DNA of 64,000 nt from Natrinema salifodinae (lineage in GTDB: Archaea > Halobacteriota > Halobacteria > Halobacteriales > Natrialbaceae), in assembly GCF_900110455.1 (NCBI RefSeq), contig NZ_FOIS01000001.1, positions 558,001-622,000 on the forward strand. Reading direction: 5' to 3'. Of this stretch, positions 18,101-26,309 are shown one piece after another. The notes below the pieces were generated by a model, which saw only the letters and a program-made list of their open reading frames with translations, was not told the DNA's origin and made no database searches. Both the position numbers and the translations under genes were made by a program. The stretch's first letter is position 1. Every line of letters begins with the position of its first letter.

Positions 18101-19194
18101 GTTCGGTGACCGTCTCCGCACTCGGAGCGGCGCTGGCAACTCACCTGGCACCGGTTCTGTTCACCGCCGGCGGGCCGAGCGCCGTCGACGGACTGCTGCT
18201 CGCCGTCGCCGCCGGAATTCTGGTCTGGGGGTTCGAGCGGTACCGCTCGCGGTTCGTGAAAGCCGACCTCCTCGGCGCCGTCGTTCTCACCGGCGGCCTC
18301 GCCCTCGTCGTGTTCGCGCCTGGCGTCTTCGACACGCTCGGTGCCGCACTGAACATCAATCAGCGGTTCGTCGTCGTCTCGCTGATTGCCAACCTGGTCT
18401 TCCTCCTGATGATCCTCTATCTCGTCACGCTCGTTCGGACCACGCGCGCCGATCTGAGCGATCTAACGCGGAGTCTGACGACCCGAGAGGCGTCGCGAGC
18501 GGACGGCGGCGGCCGGACGATCTACGTCGTCATCCCCGCGTACAACGAGGCGGAGACGATCCGCTCGGTCGTGCAGTCGCTGCCCGAAACGATCCGGGGA
18601 CACGCAGTGCAACCGCTCGTCGTCTCCGACGGCTCGGCGGACCGAACGGCGACCGAAGCGGACTGCAACGGCGCGATCGTCGTCGAGCATCCGATCAATC
18701 AGGGCCAGGGCGGCGCGCTCAAGACCGGTTTCGACGTTGCCCAGCAGAACGGAGCGGACATCGTCGTGACGATGGACGCCGACGGCCAACACCCCGTCAC
18801 CGAACTCGAGGATCTCGTCGCGCCGATCGTCGACGGCGAGGCCGACTTCGTGATGGGATCGCGGTACAAGGGCGTCAACGAGTCCGGAAACGGAACCGTT
18901 CGCGAGGCGGGGATCCGTACGTTCACGCTGCTGATCAACGTCCTGACCAAGTCCGAGATCACAGACTGTACGAACGGCTACCGCGCCATTCGCGGGTCGA
19001 AACTCGACGATCTGACGCTGACCGAAGAGCGATTCAGCGCTCCGGAGCTGATCATCGAGGCCCGGAAGAACGGGCTCGGAATTCGGGAGTTGCCCATTAC
19101 GATCGAGGAGCGGAAGGCCGGCGACACGAAGAAACCGACGCTCGGGTACGCGTTCGGGTTGACGCGAGCGATCATCACGACCTGGATTAGATGA
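18097..19194 (+). CDS. DUF2304-GT2 fusion glycosyltransferase
   Basis: 365 residues. The N-terminal ~125 residues contain three membrane helices and the DUF2304 pattern (GFERYRSRFVKADLLG, later LLMILYLVTLVRTTRADLSDLTR). A GT-A domain follows, with YVVIPAYNEAETI (143-155), VVSDGSADRT, and DADGQH at 227-232 as the metal-binding DxD. It ends with the membrane-proximal IEERKAGDTKK motif of dolichol-phosphate-sugar synthases and related polyprenyl-glycosyltransferases. DUF2304 and GT2 are normally separate neighbouring genes; here they are one protein. It probably moves a sugar onto a polyprenyl phosphate at the inner face of the membrane. Confidence 0.87.
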   Translation: MSSVTVSALGAALATHLAPVLFTAGGPSAVDGLLLAVAAGILVWGFERYRSRFVKADLLGAVVLTGGLALVVFAPGVFDTLGAALNINQRFVVVSLIANLVFLLMILYLVTLVRTTRADLSDLTRSLTTREASRADGGGRTIYVVIPAYNEAETIRSVVQSLPETIRGHAVQPLVVSDGSADRTATEADCNGAIVVEHPINQGQGGALKTGFDVAQQNGADIVVTMDADGQHPVTELEDLVAPIVDGEADFVMGSRYKGVNESGNGTVREAGIRTFTLLINVLTKSEITDCTNGYRAIRGSKLDDLTLTEERFSAPELIIEARKNGLGIRELPITIEERKAGDTKKPTLGYAFGLTRAIITTWIR

Positions 19195-19230
19195 GCGATA
19201 GTAATTCGACCGTGGAGGTGTGACCGCACG

Positions 19231-21117
19231 ATGAGCTACGGAGTCTCAGCGACGGCGGCGCTCGTTCGAAAGCGGTATTTCCCGTGGTTGGCGCTTCTCT
19301 TCAGCGGTGCCGCAACGGCGTGTCTCTATTTGCTCAACTCGTACCTCCATTTGCCGCTGGCAGTTAGCGTCGTCCTCGGGACTTTCCTCTTTCTCGTGTT
19401 TCACAACGAGAACCGTAGCGTTGCCGCGGCCGCCTTCGAGCGACGTCCCGTCCGGCTGAAAGCCTATCTGGTCGCGTATTTCGTCTGTTTGGCGCTCTCG
19501 GTATTCTTGGCGGTGAACAGCCACCATCCGCCCGGGTACGAATTCTATCTCTCGATCGCCCTGTTGTCCGCGCTGTTGCTGTGCGTGCTCACTCACGCTC
19601 GCACGTCAGTCGGGTGCGTGTTGTTCTTGGTCTCCGCCGGTTGGTTGTTCCTCTGGCCGCAGGTCGTGTTTCCGAACGGTTTCGGCGGCCAAGACTCGTA
19701 CTACCACGTTTCACAGGTTATCCGGCCGATTATAGAACACGGAAGCGTCCCCCCGCAAACGAATTATACGTACTTCCCGGGTCATCACGTTCTGGTGTCG
19801 GTTCTGTCGCTCGTTCTCGATACGAGCGCTCGGAGAACGTACTATTTCACGACGGCGTCCGTCCTGGCGATTCTCAGTTTGTTCGTCTACGCGTTCGCCC
19901 GACTGTTCTCCGTCGACCTCCTCGGGAGGACGTACGTCACTCCCGAGATTGCGGTCGTAGTGTACCTCTCTTCGAGTTTCGTGCTGCGATACGCGTACCA
20001 GGGAAACCACCTCCCGTACGCTATCTTCTTTTTGATGATCATTCTCTACCTCACGTATCGCGTGTTATTCTGGAGCGATACTGACTCGTACGCGATGTAC
20101 GTTTTACTGCTGCTCGCGTACCTCTCGCTCATCGTCACCCACCATTACACGACGGCGATGGGGTTACTCCTCGTTCTCGTGCTATTCGTCACGAGTCGAT
20201 CGAGGCGGGTCCTTCTGGTGACGTTCGCCGCCGGCGTGTTTACGTTGTTACATTGGGGGTGGATCGCGGACGTGAACGGATTAGATCTGGTGGTAACGAA
20301 CGTCGTTCCGCTCTTTCGCGACTTCGGGTTTTCCGACCCCACGAGCGCGTCGACGGACCAACCGCTCTCCGTTCTCCTCTACACCACCATCGGAACGGCG
20401 CTGGTACTCCTCTTCGCGCAAATAGGGTTACTACTCGGCATTCGGTCTTCCCGAGTGCAGACCGTCTCGCTCGTCACCGTTTGTTACTTCCTCCTGGGAC
20501 TGATCGGCGTCGGGGTTATCGTCGGAACCGAGGGCCTCTCCCCGAATCGGATCTTTTTCATCTCGCAAGTTCTCTTCTTACCGGCGCTCTGTGCGTCCGG
20601 CATCGTATTGCTCGGATCGCGACGCATTCTGCTGTTCGGAACCGTCACTATCGTTCTCGTCTCCGCCCTTACGGTCGCTGGCCCGGCGCCGGCCTTCGAG
20701 ACTGCGATTCTCGGTAACGACGTTCCGAACAGCAAGACGTTTCAGACCACCAACGAGAGAGCGGCGATCGAGTGGTACGATGACGTCGGTGACACCGACG
20801 ACCGCGTGTATACCAGCCGTTCGTACGTCGATTTCCGGACCGGAACGGCGATGTTCCGTCCCCACCTGGAGGAGTCGACCGTCGATGCGCGAATGATACC
20901 CGTAGCAGACGACGAGTACAATAAGACGGACATCGAAGACGACGAGATTTATTTCCACACCATCTATGACAAAGAGATAGGGTACAGACCGGAGCTCGAG
21001 TCGAGCAGACGGGTCGGCCAGGCCGAAACGACGCAGATCAGCGACCGAAGCGTCGACGAAATACGTACGAGAAATGATAATGTCTACAGCAACCAGGTCG
21101 TCGAGGTGTACAAATGA
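19231..21117 (+). CDS. GT-C-like polytopic membrane glycosyltransferase
   Basis: 628 residues with about a dozen membrane helices up to residue ~495 and a soluble outer domain at the C-terminus. A first-loop acidic motif GGQDSYYHV (152-160) and a second motif YFPGHHVLVS (about 181-190) have the placement and flavour of GT-C enzymes, which use lipid-linked sugar donors on the outer face. Codons are less GC-rich than in flanking housekeeping genes. The next gene starts in an ATGA overlap. It may add a late sugar or transfer a finished glycan. It lacks the WWDYG motif of AglB, so it is not the oligosaccharyltransferase. Confidence 0.72.
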   Translation: MSYGVSATAALVRKRYFPWLALLFSGAATACLYLLNSYLHLPLAVSVVLGTFLFLVFHNENRSVAAAAFERRPVRLKAYLVAYFVCLALSVFLAVNSHHPPGYEFYLSIALLSALLLCVLTHARTSVGCVLFLVSAGWLFLWPQVVFPNGFGGQDSYYHVSQVIRPIIEHGSVPPQTNYTYFPGHHVLVSVLSLVLDTSARRTYYFTTASVLAILSLFVYAFARLFSVDLLGRTYVTPEIAVVVYLSSSFVLRYAYQGNHLPYAIFFLMIILYLTYRVLFWSDTDSYAMYVLLLLAYLSLIVTHHYTTAMGLLLVLVLFVTSRSRRVLLVTFAAGVFTLLHWGWIADVNGLDLVVTNVVPLFRDFGFSDPTSASTDQPLSVLLYTTIGTALVLLFAQIGLLLGIRSSRVQTVSLVTVCYFLLGLIGVGVIVGTEGLSPNRIFFISQVLFLPALCASGIVLLGSRRILLFGTVTIVLVSALTVAGPAPAFETAILGNDVPNSKTFQTTNERAAIEWYDDVGDTDDRVYTSRSYVDFRTGTAMFRPHLEESTVDARMIPVADDEYNKTDIEDDEIYFHTIYDKEIGYRPELESSRRVGQAETTQISDRSVDEIRTRNDNVYSNQVVEVYK

Positions 21118-22043
21118 ACGTAGATAGAGGACAGCTCTTTTCGGTGGTGAAGGTGGCCGTCATCGCGTTTTCCGTCTACTATCTCCACGAGACCGTGCCG
21201 TTCACCGATGTCGTTTCGGTGGTAACGATCCCGAGCCGATTTGAACTCTTCGCCGCAAGCGTCACAGTAATCGCGACGACCCTTCTCACGAGCCGTATTT
21301 TACAGCTGCTCGCATCGCCGTACGCGGACATCCCGCTTCCGGTCTTCGCGAAAATCTACGTAATGAACTTCTCGTTGAATTCGTTCATCCCGTCGAAGGC
21401 GGGAAGTCTGCTGACGATGCCCTTCTTGATCGATCGCAATACCGACATCGAGAAGAAAGACGGGCTGAATATCCAACTGACGAATCTCGTACTTACAGCG
21501 GTAACGCTGGGAACGACGACGCTCGTCGGTCTGCTCGCCCTCGTCTCTATCCTCGAGTACGAAATAGCGCTCGTCCTGTTCTCCAGCGGGATGGCGTACT
21601 TGGCAATCCCGGTGCTCTCGCTCGGCCTCCATTCCACCGCCAACGTTCCGATCGTCGACGTGCCGATCGACAGACTCGATTACGCTACCTTCGATCGATC
21701 ACTTATCGCGAAATGTTTTCTCTTGACGATCCTGACGGTCGTCTGCATTGTCGGCCTCCGATTCGCCATTGTAACGAGTAGCGTCGGCGTCTCGTTTCCG
21801 GTGGCGTACTACTTCGTCATCCCGGTCCTCGTGTACGCCGTCTCGGTCTTGCCGATCTCGGTCGGCGGCATCGGCATCTCCGAACTCACCGGAACGAACG
21901 TCCTCATCGCGCTCGGCGTCGAACCGGACGTAGCGGCCGCGATAATACTGCTCGACAGGAGCATCTCGTTTTACATTCCGGTGGTACTGGCATACATCTA
22001 CACCATGACGGAGTTGCGTCAGTATGAGAATAGTATTTATTGA
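21114..22043 (+). CDS. Flippase-like integral membrane protein (LPG_synthase_TM family)
   Basis: 309 residues with about eight membrane helices. The family pattern is visible in NFSLNSFIPSKAGSLLTMPFLI (about residues 83-104) and the C-terminal SVLPISVGGIGISELTG. This is the lysylphosphatidylglycerol-synthase-type membrane domain (formerly UPF0104), also seen in haloarchaeal AglD/AglR-like proteins linked to flipping lipid-bound sugars. It overlaps the GT-C gene by 4 bases and the GT4 gene by 20, so the three are co-translated. A role in translocating the lipid-linked glycan is plausible but inferred. Confidence 0.8.
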   Translation: MNVDRGQLFSVVKVAVIAFSVYYLHETVPFTDVVSVVTIPSRFELFAASVTVIATTLLTSRILQLLASPYADIPLPVFAKIYVMNFSLNSFIPSKAGSLLTMPFLIDRNTDIEKKDGLNIQLTNLVLTAVTLGTTTLVGLLALVSILEYEIALVLFSSGMAYLAIPVLSLGLHSTANVPIVDVPIDRLDYATFDRSLIAKCFLLTILTVVCIVGLRFAIVTSSVGVSFPVAYYFVIPVLVYAVSVLPISVGGIGISELTGTNVLIALGVEPDVAAAIILLDRSISFYIPVVLAYIYTMTELRQYENSIY

Positions 22044-23121
22044 AACGACCGAGAAGACCCGGCCCGGACTAACCCGATTATCGAAGTCGCTGGCCGAGGA
22101 CGGACACGAGGTGTGCGTCCTGCTCCCGGAAAAAGCGAGGGAGAACCTCGATCGGGTCGAGCGAATCGACTACCGGTTCTATTCGGCGACGACCGTTCCG
22201 GGCGTTCGATACACGCTCGTCTCTCGCTCGTTTTATCGAACCTACCGGGACGCGCTGACGGACGCGGACGTCGTCCACATCTTCAGTTACTTCTACCCGC
22301 CCTGTACGCTCGCCGCAGTGATCGCCGACCGAAACGATACGAACTGTATCGTCACGATCGATTCGCTGCCGGGTATCAATTGGTCGTACGGAAACCGGAT
22401 CGTCGACTGTATCGGGTCGATTTACACCCACACGCTGGGACGGCTGACGTTCAACGCCGCGGACCGAGTCACCCTTCTCGGCGATTACTTGCGGAGCGAC
22501 GTTTCCCGGTTCACGTCGACGCAAAAGGTCGAAACGATCCCGAACGGAATCGATACGTCGACGTACGTTCCCGCGGAGCGGAGTCGCCGGTCGGACGCCG
22601 ACGTCGAGTTACTCTACGTCGGACGGCTCGACACGGTGAAAGGCATTCCGCTGCTGTTAGAGAGCATGCGCGTACTGGACGGCGAGCGCGACGCCGACAT
22701 CCGGTTAACGATCGTCGGCGACGGGACGAAGAGGGCGGAGTACGAAGAGTACTGCTCGACGCTGGGGATCCGAGACATCGTCACGTTCGAGGGACACGTC
22801 GACGATACCGTCGAATACTACAACTCACACGACGTGCTGGTGTTACCGTCGGTTTCGGAGGGACAGCCGAACGTCGTGATGGAAGCCCAGGCCTGTGGGG
22901 TACCGGTCGTCTCTACCGACGTCGGTTCGGTGAACGAAATGATCGCCGTCGGACGCGTGATCGACTCCCGTGAGCCGCGCGACCTCGCAGCCGCTATCAC
23001 GTCGGTTGTCGAGTCGGACGACGGTTCCCGAGCCGAGGCAGCGCAGTCGCACATCGAGAGCCGATACTCGATAGAGAAGGTCTGCGAGGAATACCTCGAT
23101 CTGTACGAGCGTGTCGCCTAA
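22024..23121 (+). CDS. GT4-family glycosyltransferase
   Basis: 365 residues with two Rossmann halves (GT-B). The C-terminal half has LYVGRLDTVKG (197-207), LTIVGDGTKRAEY, and the retaining-transferase EX7E motif (E279 to E287 in SEGQPNVVMEAQACGVPVV). A GT4 enzyme of this type would add a sugar from a nucleotide donor to the growing lipid-linked glycan on the cytoplasmic face. It is the last plus-strand gene of the island; the start overlaps the flippase-like gene by 20 bases. Sugar specificity is unknown. Confidence 0.9.
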   Translation: MRIVFIETTEKTRPGLTRLSKSLAEDGHEVCVLLPEKARENLDRVERIDYRFYSATTVPGVRYTLVSRSFYRTYRDALTDADVVHIFSYFYPPCTLAAVIADRNDTNCIVTIDSLPGINWSYGNRIVDCIGSIYTHTLGRLTFNAADRVTLLGDYLRSDVSRFTSTQKVETIPNGIDTSTYVPAERSRRSDADVELLYVGRLDTVKGIPLLLESMRVLDGERDADIRLTIVGDGTKRAEYEEYCSTLGIRDIVTFEGHVDDTVEYYNSHDVLVLPSVSEGQPNVVMEAQACGVPVVSTDVGSVNEMIAVGRVIDSREPRDLAAAITSVVESDDGSRAEAAQSHIESRYSIEKVCEEYLDLYERVA

Positions 23122-23167
23122 ACCACAGGTCGCTCTCGACTACGACTGGCTCTCCTCGCTCGCCTCA

Positions 23168-24058
23168 TTACAGATAGCCGAGATCAGCGAGGTGCTCCGT
23201 CGGTGCATCGATTTCGCTCGCGTCTTCGAATTCCATCTCGCCGTCGACCAACTTCTCGACCCACTCGCGTATCTCGAGGACGTGACCGGGCAGTTCCGCG
23301 TCTTTCGACGACGATATGAACGGACGCATCGAGTGCACTCCCAGTTCGGCGTCGTCGACTGCGGCGGTCTTCATCCCGTGGTCGGAAACGATGAGTAAGT
23401 GGTCCGTCCGGTCGCGGAGTTCCGCGACCAATTCGTCCATCCGCTCGTAGTGTTCTCGGAGCCGTTCGGGCCGATCAGCGTATATGTGGCCCGTCGAGTC
23501 GAGATAATGAACGTGCGCTCCGGCTATCGGGACGTTCATCATCGCTTGGCTGCGCAGCCACCCGACCCCCTTTCCGGCCAGTCCGAAGCTCCGCTGGCAG
23601 AACTCCGATTCGCTTACATCTCCGTTTTGCACGCCCCTGAACCATTCTAATTCGCGATCCCAGTCGTAACAGGGCGTCACCCCCGGCCAATTGTATACCG
23701 TCCCCTTCTGAAACATCGATTCGCGATCGGTCGTCGGATAGCCCGTCGAAGAAACCTCGTTGTACGCCCTCTTCAGGGGTTTTTTCACCGGATCGGGGAG
23801 TTTGCTTCCGAAGAGGGTCAGGAACTGCCGAATCTCGAACTCACCGGACTCGGTGGGATGAAGCGTTATCCCGTGGTCGTCGGGTGACGCGCCCGTTGCG
23901 ATCGACGGCCACACTTCGAGCGTCGCCGGAACGTCCAGCGAATAGGGTTCGACGGTCAACCGGTTCGACGTCTCGAGCAATAGATTATCGCAGTCCCATT
24001 CTTTCGCGAGTTCGTAATCCGCAGCGTCGATACCTAATACGCAGATAGTGTCGCTCAT
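23168..24058 (-). CDS. Alkaline phosphatase/type I phosphodiesterase superfamily protein
   Basis: 296 residues. CVLGIDAADYELA at the start carries the first metal Asp (D11). The segment WPSIATGASPDDHGI holds the probable Thr nucleophile, HVHYLDSTGHIY a middle metal site, and LLIVSDHGMKT the late DHG metal site. This is the AlkP/nucleotide-pyrophosphatase fold without signal peptide. It converges on the GT4 gene, 46 bases from its end. It may act on a lipid- or nucleotide-linked sugar phosphate made by the island, but the substrate is unknown. Moderately low GC. Confidence 0.82.
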   Translation of the reverse strand: MSDTICVLGIDAADYELAKEWDCDNLLLETSNRLTVEPYSLDVPATLEVWPSIATGASPDDHGITLHPTESGEFEIRQFLTLFGSKLPDPVKKPLKRAYNEVSSTGYPTTDRESMFQKGTVYNWPGVTPCYDWDRELEWFRGVQNGDVSESEFCQRSFGLAGKGVGWLRSQAMMNVPIAGAHVHYLDSTGHIYADRPERLREHYERMDELVAELRDRTDHLLIVSDHGMKTAAVDDAELGVHSMRPFISSSKDAELPGHVLEIREWVEKLVDGEMEFEDASEIDAPTEHLADLGYL

Positions 24059-24117
24059 TACCGGCGATTACTATATCCGGATATATCTATCTAACCCATA
24101 GGTCTCCGTTCGGAACA

Positions 24118-24162
24118 GTACTAGCAGAAGTCGATGGACGACCCCTCCGCGAGACTAGTGTC
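24118..24162. repeat. CTAG-bearing motifs at the island's far side
   Basis: GTACTAG at 24118-24124 and ACTAGTGTC at 24154-24162 lie in the spacer after the epimerase gene. GTACTAG also occurs at 9621 and inside the 13.0-13.2 kb cluster, and ACTAGTGTC is an exact copy of 13172-13180. The shared motifs thus flank the glycan island on both sides. Confidence 0.4.
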
Positions 24163-24203
24163 CGCTGTCCGTCGCGGGTTCGTCTTCCCGGGTTCGTCTC
24201 GGA

Positions 24204-25133
24204 TTACTCGTCCGTGTACTGCGCACAGACTCGTCGAATTCCCTCCTCGAAGTCGATCCGAGGCTCCCAGCCGGCTTCCTCGCGGATTTTCGAGGCGTCG
24301 GCGCACGTGTCGTAGACGTAGACGTCCTCGGGAATGGGGTTTTCGACGTACTCCGGTTCGACGTCGGTCCCGAGTTCGTCGTTGAGCATCTCCACGACGG
24401 TGTTGAAGTCGTAGGCGTCGCCGGTTCCGAGGTTGTAAATACCGTCGAGTTCGTGTGCCGCGGCGAGTTCGAGTCCGCGGACGATGTCGTCGACGTGCGT
24501 GAAGTCCCGCGTTTGCGTCCCGTCGCCGTACAACACCGGCGCCTCTCCGTCGGCGATGTCGTCGGCGAACTGCGCGATCACGTTAGCGTACTCTCCCTTG
24601 TGCTCCTCGGCGCCGCCGTAGCCCTGGTAGACCGAGAAGAAACGCATTCCGGCCATCGACATATCGTAGTGGTTCGAGAAGTACTCGCCGTAGCGCTCTC
24701 GAGCCAGTTTCGAGGCCTCGTAGCCGGTGTTGACCGCGACGTCCATCTCCTCTGGCGAGGGCTCCGTTCGGCTCCCGTAAATCGACGACGTCGAGGCGTA
24801 GACGACGGTGTCGCAACCGTCTTCCCGGGCCTGCTCGACGACGTTGACGAACCCCTCGACGTTCACCCGCGCTCCCGTCGTGGGATCCTCCTCGTGCATC
24901 GCGTACGACGACAGCGCCGCCAGGTGGAACACGACGTCGACGTCGGTCGGCAGGTCGTCCTCGAGAACGCTCGCGTCGACGAAGTCGACCTCGTCGGCCA
25001 GGTTCTTCGGCGTGCCCAGATAACAGTCGTCGACGACGGTTACGTCGTTCGCTTCGGCGAGGTGATTCGCCAGGTTCGAGCCGATGAAACCGGCACCGCC
25101 AGTGACGAGGACGGTGTGGTCTTCGAGTTCCAT
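24204..25133 (-). CDS. NAD-dependent epimerase, UDP-glucose 4-epimerase-like
   Basis: 309 residues from the ATG at 25133; an upstream in-frame extension to 25451 runs antisense through the MaoC gene and is rejected. TGGAGFIGS is the NAD loop (residues 11-19), VYASTSSIYG holds the active-site Ser, TGYEASKLARE gives YxxxK, and RFFSVYQGYGG and TRDFTHVDDIVRGLELA are substrate-site segments. This is the GalE/UDP-GlcNAc-epimerase-like group. It is transcribed toward the island and probably provides one of its sugars. The exact sugar is not deducible. Confidence 0.88.
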   Translation of the reverse strand: MELEDHTVLVTGGAGFIGSNLANHLAEANDVTVVDDCYLGTPKNLADEVDFVDASVLEDDLPTDVDVVFHLAALSSYAMHEEDPTTGARVNVEGFVNVVEQAREDGCDTVVYASTSSIYGSRTEPSPEEMDVAVNTGYEASKLARERYGEYFSNHYDMSMAGMRFFSVYQGYGGAEEHKGEYANVIAQFADDIADGEAPVLYGDGTQTRDFTHVDDIVRGLELAAAHELDGIYNLGTGDAYDFNTVVEMLNDELGTDVEPEYVENPIPEDVYVYDTCADASKIREEAGWEPRIDFEEGIRRVCAQYTDE

Positions 25134-25277
25134 GTCCCTACTACCAGTTCGGTGATGCATAGGTGTTTGGAACCCATACCGGTACTCTAACGGATTCCAG
25201 AAGTGCCCACCGTGTCCAGCATCCCTGTTCTGCCTCGGCCCACAAGTTCTTGCTGATACGTACCACACCACACGACG

Positions 25278-25730
25278 ATGCGCTATTACGAGGATATCGA
25301 AATCGGTGAGACCCAGGAATACGGCGAGTACCACGTCACGAAAGACGAAATTATCGAATTCGCCGACCAGTACGATCCCCAGCCGTTTCACACCGACGCG
25401 GAAGCCGCTGACGACTCCGCGTTCGGCGAACTGGTCGCCTCCGGCTGGCACACCGCCGCGATGTGTATGCGGCTGCTCGTGGACGGACCGATAGCGGGTC
25501 GGGCCGTCATGGGTGCCCGCGGCGTGGACGAGCTCCGGTGGAAGCGGCCGGTCACGCCAGGCGACACGCTCTCGATCCGCACCGAGGTCATCGACAAGCG
25601 CGTCTCCGAGAGCGATCCCCGACGAGGGTACGTCGACAGTCGACTCGAGGGGTACAACCAGGACGACGACCTCGTCGTCTCCTGGGTCAGCCTCGGGATG
25701 ATCGAGCGCCGACAGCCAGGCGGCGAGTGA
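25278..25730 (+). CDS. MaoC-like (R)-enoyl-CoA hydratase
   Basis: 150 residues, single hot-dog domain. The hydratase-2 motif is visible as YDPQPFHTDAEAADDSAFGELVASGWHTAAM (about residues 36-66), with the catalytic Asp/His pair (D37 and H42 by position). It would hydrate (R)-specific enoyl-CoA thioesters. It stands alone between the epimerase gene and a tRNA, divergent from the former. Family is certain, pathway is not. Confidence 0.9.
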   Translation: MRYYEDIEIGETQEYGEYHVTKDEIIEFADQYDPQPFHTDAEAADDSAFGELVASGWHTAAMCMRLLVDGPIAGRAVMGARGVDELRWKRPVTPGDTLSIRTEVIDKRVSESDPRRGYVDSRLEGYNQDDDLVVSWVSLGMIERRQPGGE

Positions 25731-25828
25731 CGGCGCCGGCCCTCCTGCGGAGATATTCGGATCGCCGCTTACGGATCCCCGTCTCGTTTCCAGTACTCAT
25801 CGCTACGTGTCTTACTCGCTCCGAACAG

Positions 25829-25984
25829 TCATTCGTCGTCTGTCGTCTGGTCCTCGTTATCGACACGCTCGTCCGGCGCCTGGCGGTGGTGCACGCAGAC
25901 ACGTGGATTCTCGGTCTGGCACGTCGCATCGGTGGGACGCTGAGAACCGCTGTTCGTCTCCGCTTTGCACTGTGACGACTCCAT
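25829..25984 (-). CDS. Small zinc-finger-like protein, hypothetical
   Basis: 51 residues from the ATG at 25984. The pattern QCKAETNSG, then TCQTEN, then CVHHRQ resembles the C-x-A-x-T-x(n)-C-x(n)-C-x-x-H mini zinc-binding domains common in archaeal and viral small proteins. The tail is acidic (DERVDNEDQTTDDE), as expected of a haloarchaeal protein and unlike a shadow frame. A longer start at 26128 would overlap tRNA-Glu and is rejected. Function unknown; nucleic-acid or protein binding is possible. Confidence 0.5.
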   Translation of the reverse strand: MESSQCKAETNSGSQRPTDATCQTENPRVCVHHRQAPDERVDNEDQTTDDE

Positions 25985-26098
25985 GACTTCGACTTGGCCG
26001 GCCGCACAATAGCTCCCGCTGGCGGGTGGGGGACGCGTCTCCGGATACGGTTGCCTGCTAGGGTAGTAGGGACACTCAGACAATCGAAAGTGAGAGAA

Positions 26099-26173
26099 TG
26101 CTCCGACGGGGATTCGAACCCCGGTCATTGCCTCGAGAGGGCAATATGATTGGCCGGACTACACTATCGGAGC
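26099..26173 (-). tRNA. tRNA-Glu (anticodon CTC)
   Basis: A 75-nucleotide cloverleaf on the minus strand. The acceptor GCTCCGA pairs with TCGGAGC, with discriminator A. The anticodon stem TTGCC/GGCAA encloses the loop CTCTCGA, giving anticodon CTC, and the T-arm is CCGGGGTTCGAATCCCCG. No CCA is encoded and no intron is present. A TATA-like TTTAA at 26246-26250 lies about 75 bases upstream, so a short leader is likely trimmed by RNase P. Confidence 0.97.
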
Positions 26174-26309
26174 CCGTTGCGTCGTTCTCGCTCCGTGGCT
26201 TCCGGAGCGGGCTTCGTCTGCATTCAATCGTTGCGCGGTCGACTGTTTAAGGATTCCGTTTCACCTTCGCCGTGCCGGACAATCCCACGTGACGACCTAT
26301 CAGCTTCCG

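Noticed and set aside
23168-24058. The phosphodiesterase-like gene as a sulfatase acting on the glycan.
   Set aside because: It lacks the sulfatase C/S-x-P-x-R motif; only the broader alkaline-phosphatase superfamily pattern is supported.
25134-25451. N-terminal extension of the epimerase gene to 25451.
   Set aside because: It runs antisense through the MaoC gene start, and the Rossmann loop begins directly after the ATG at 25133.
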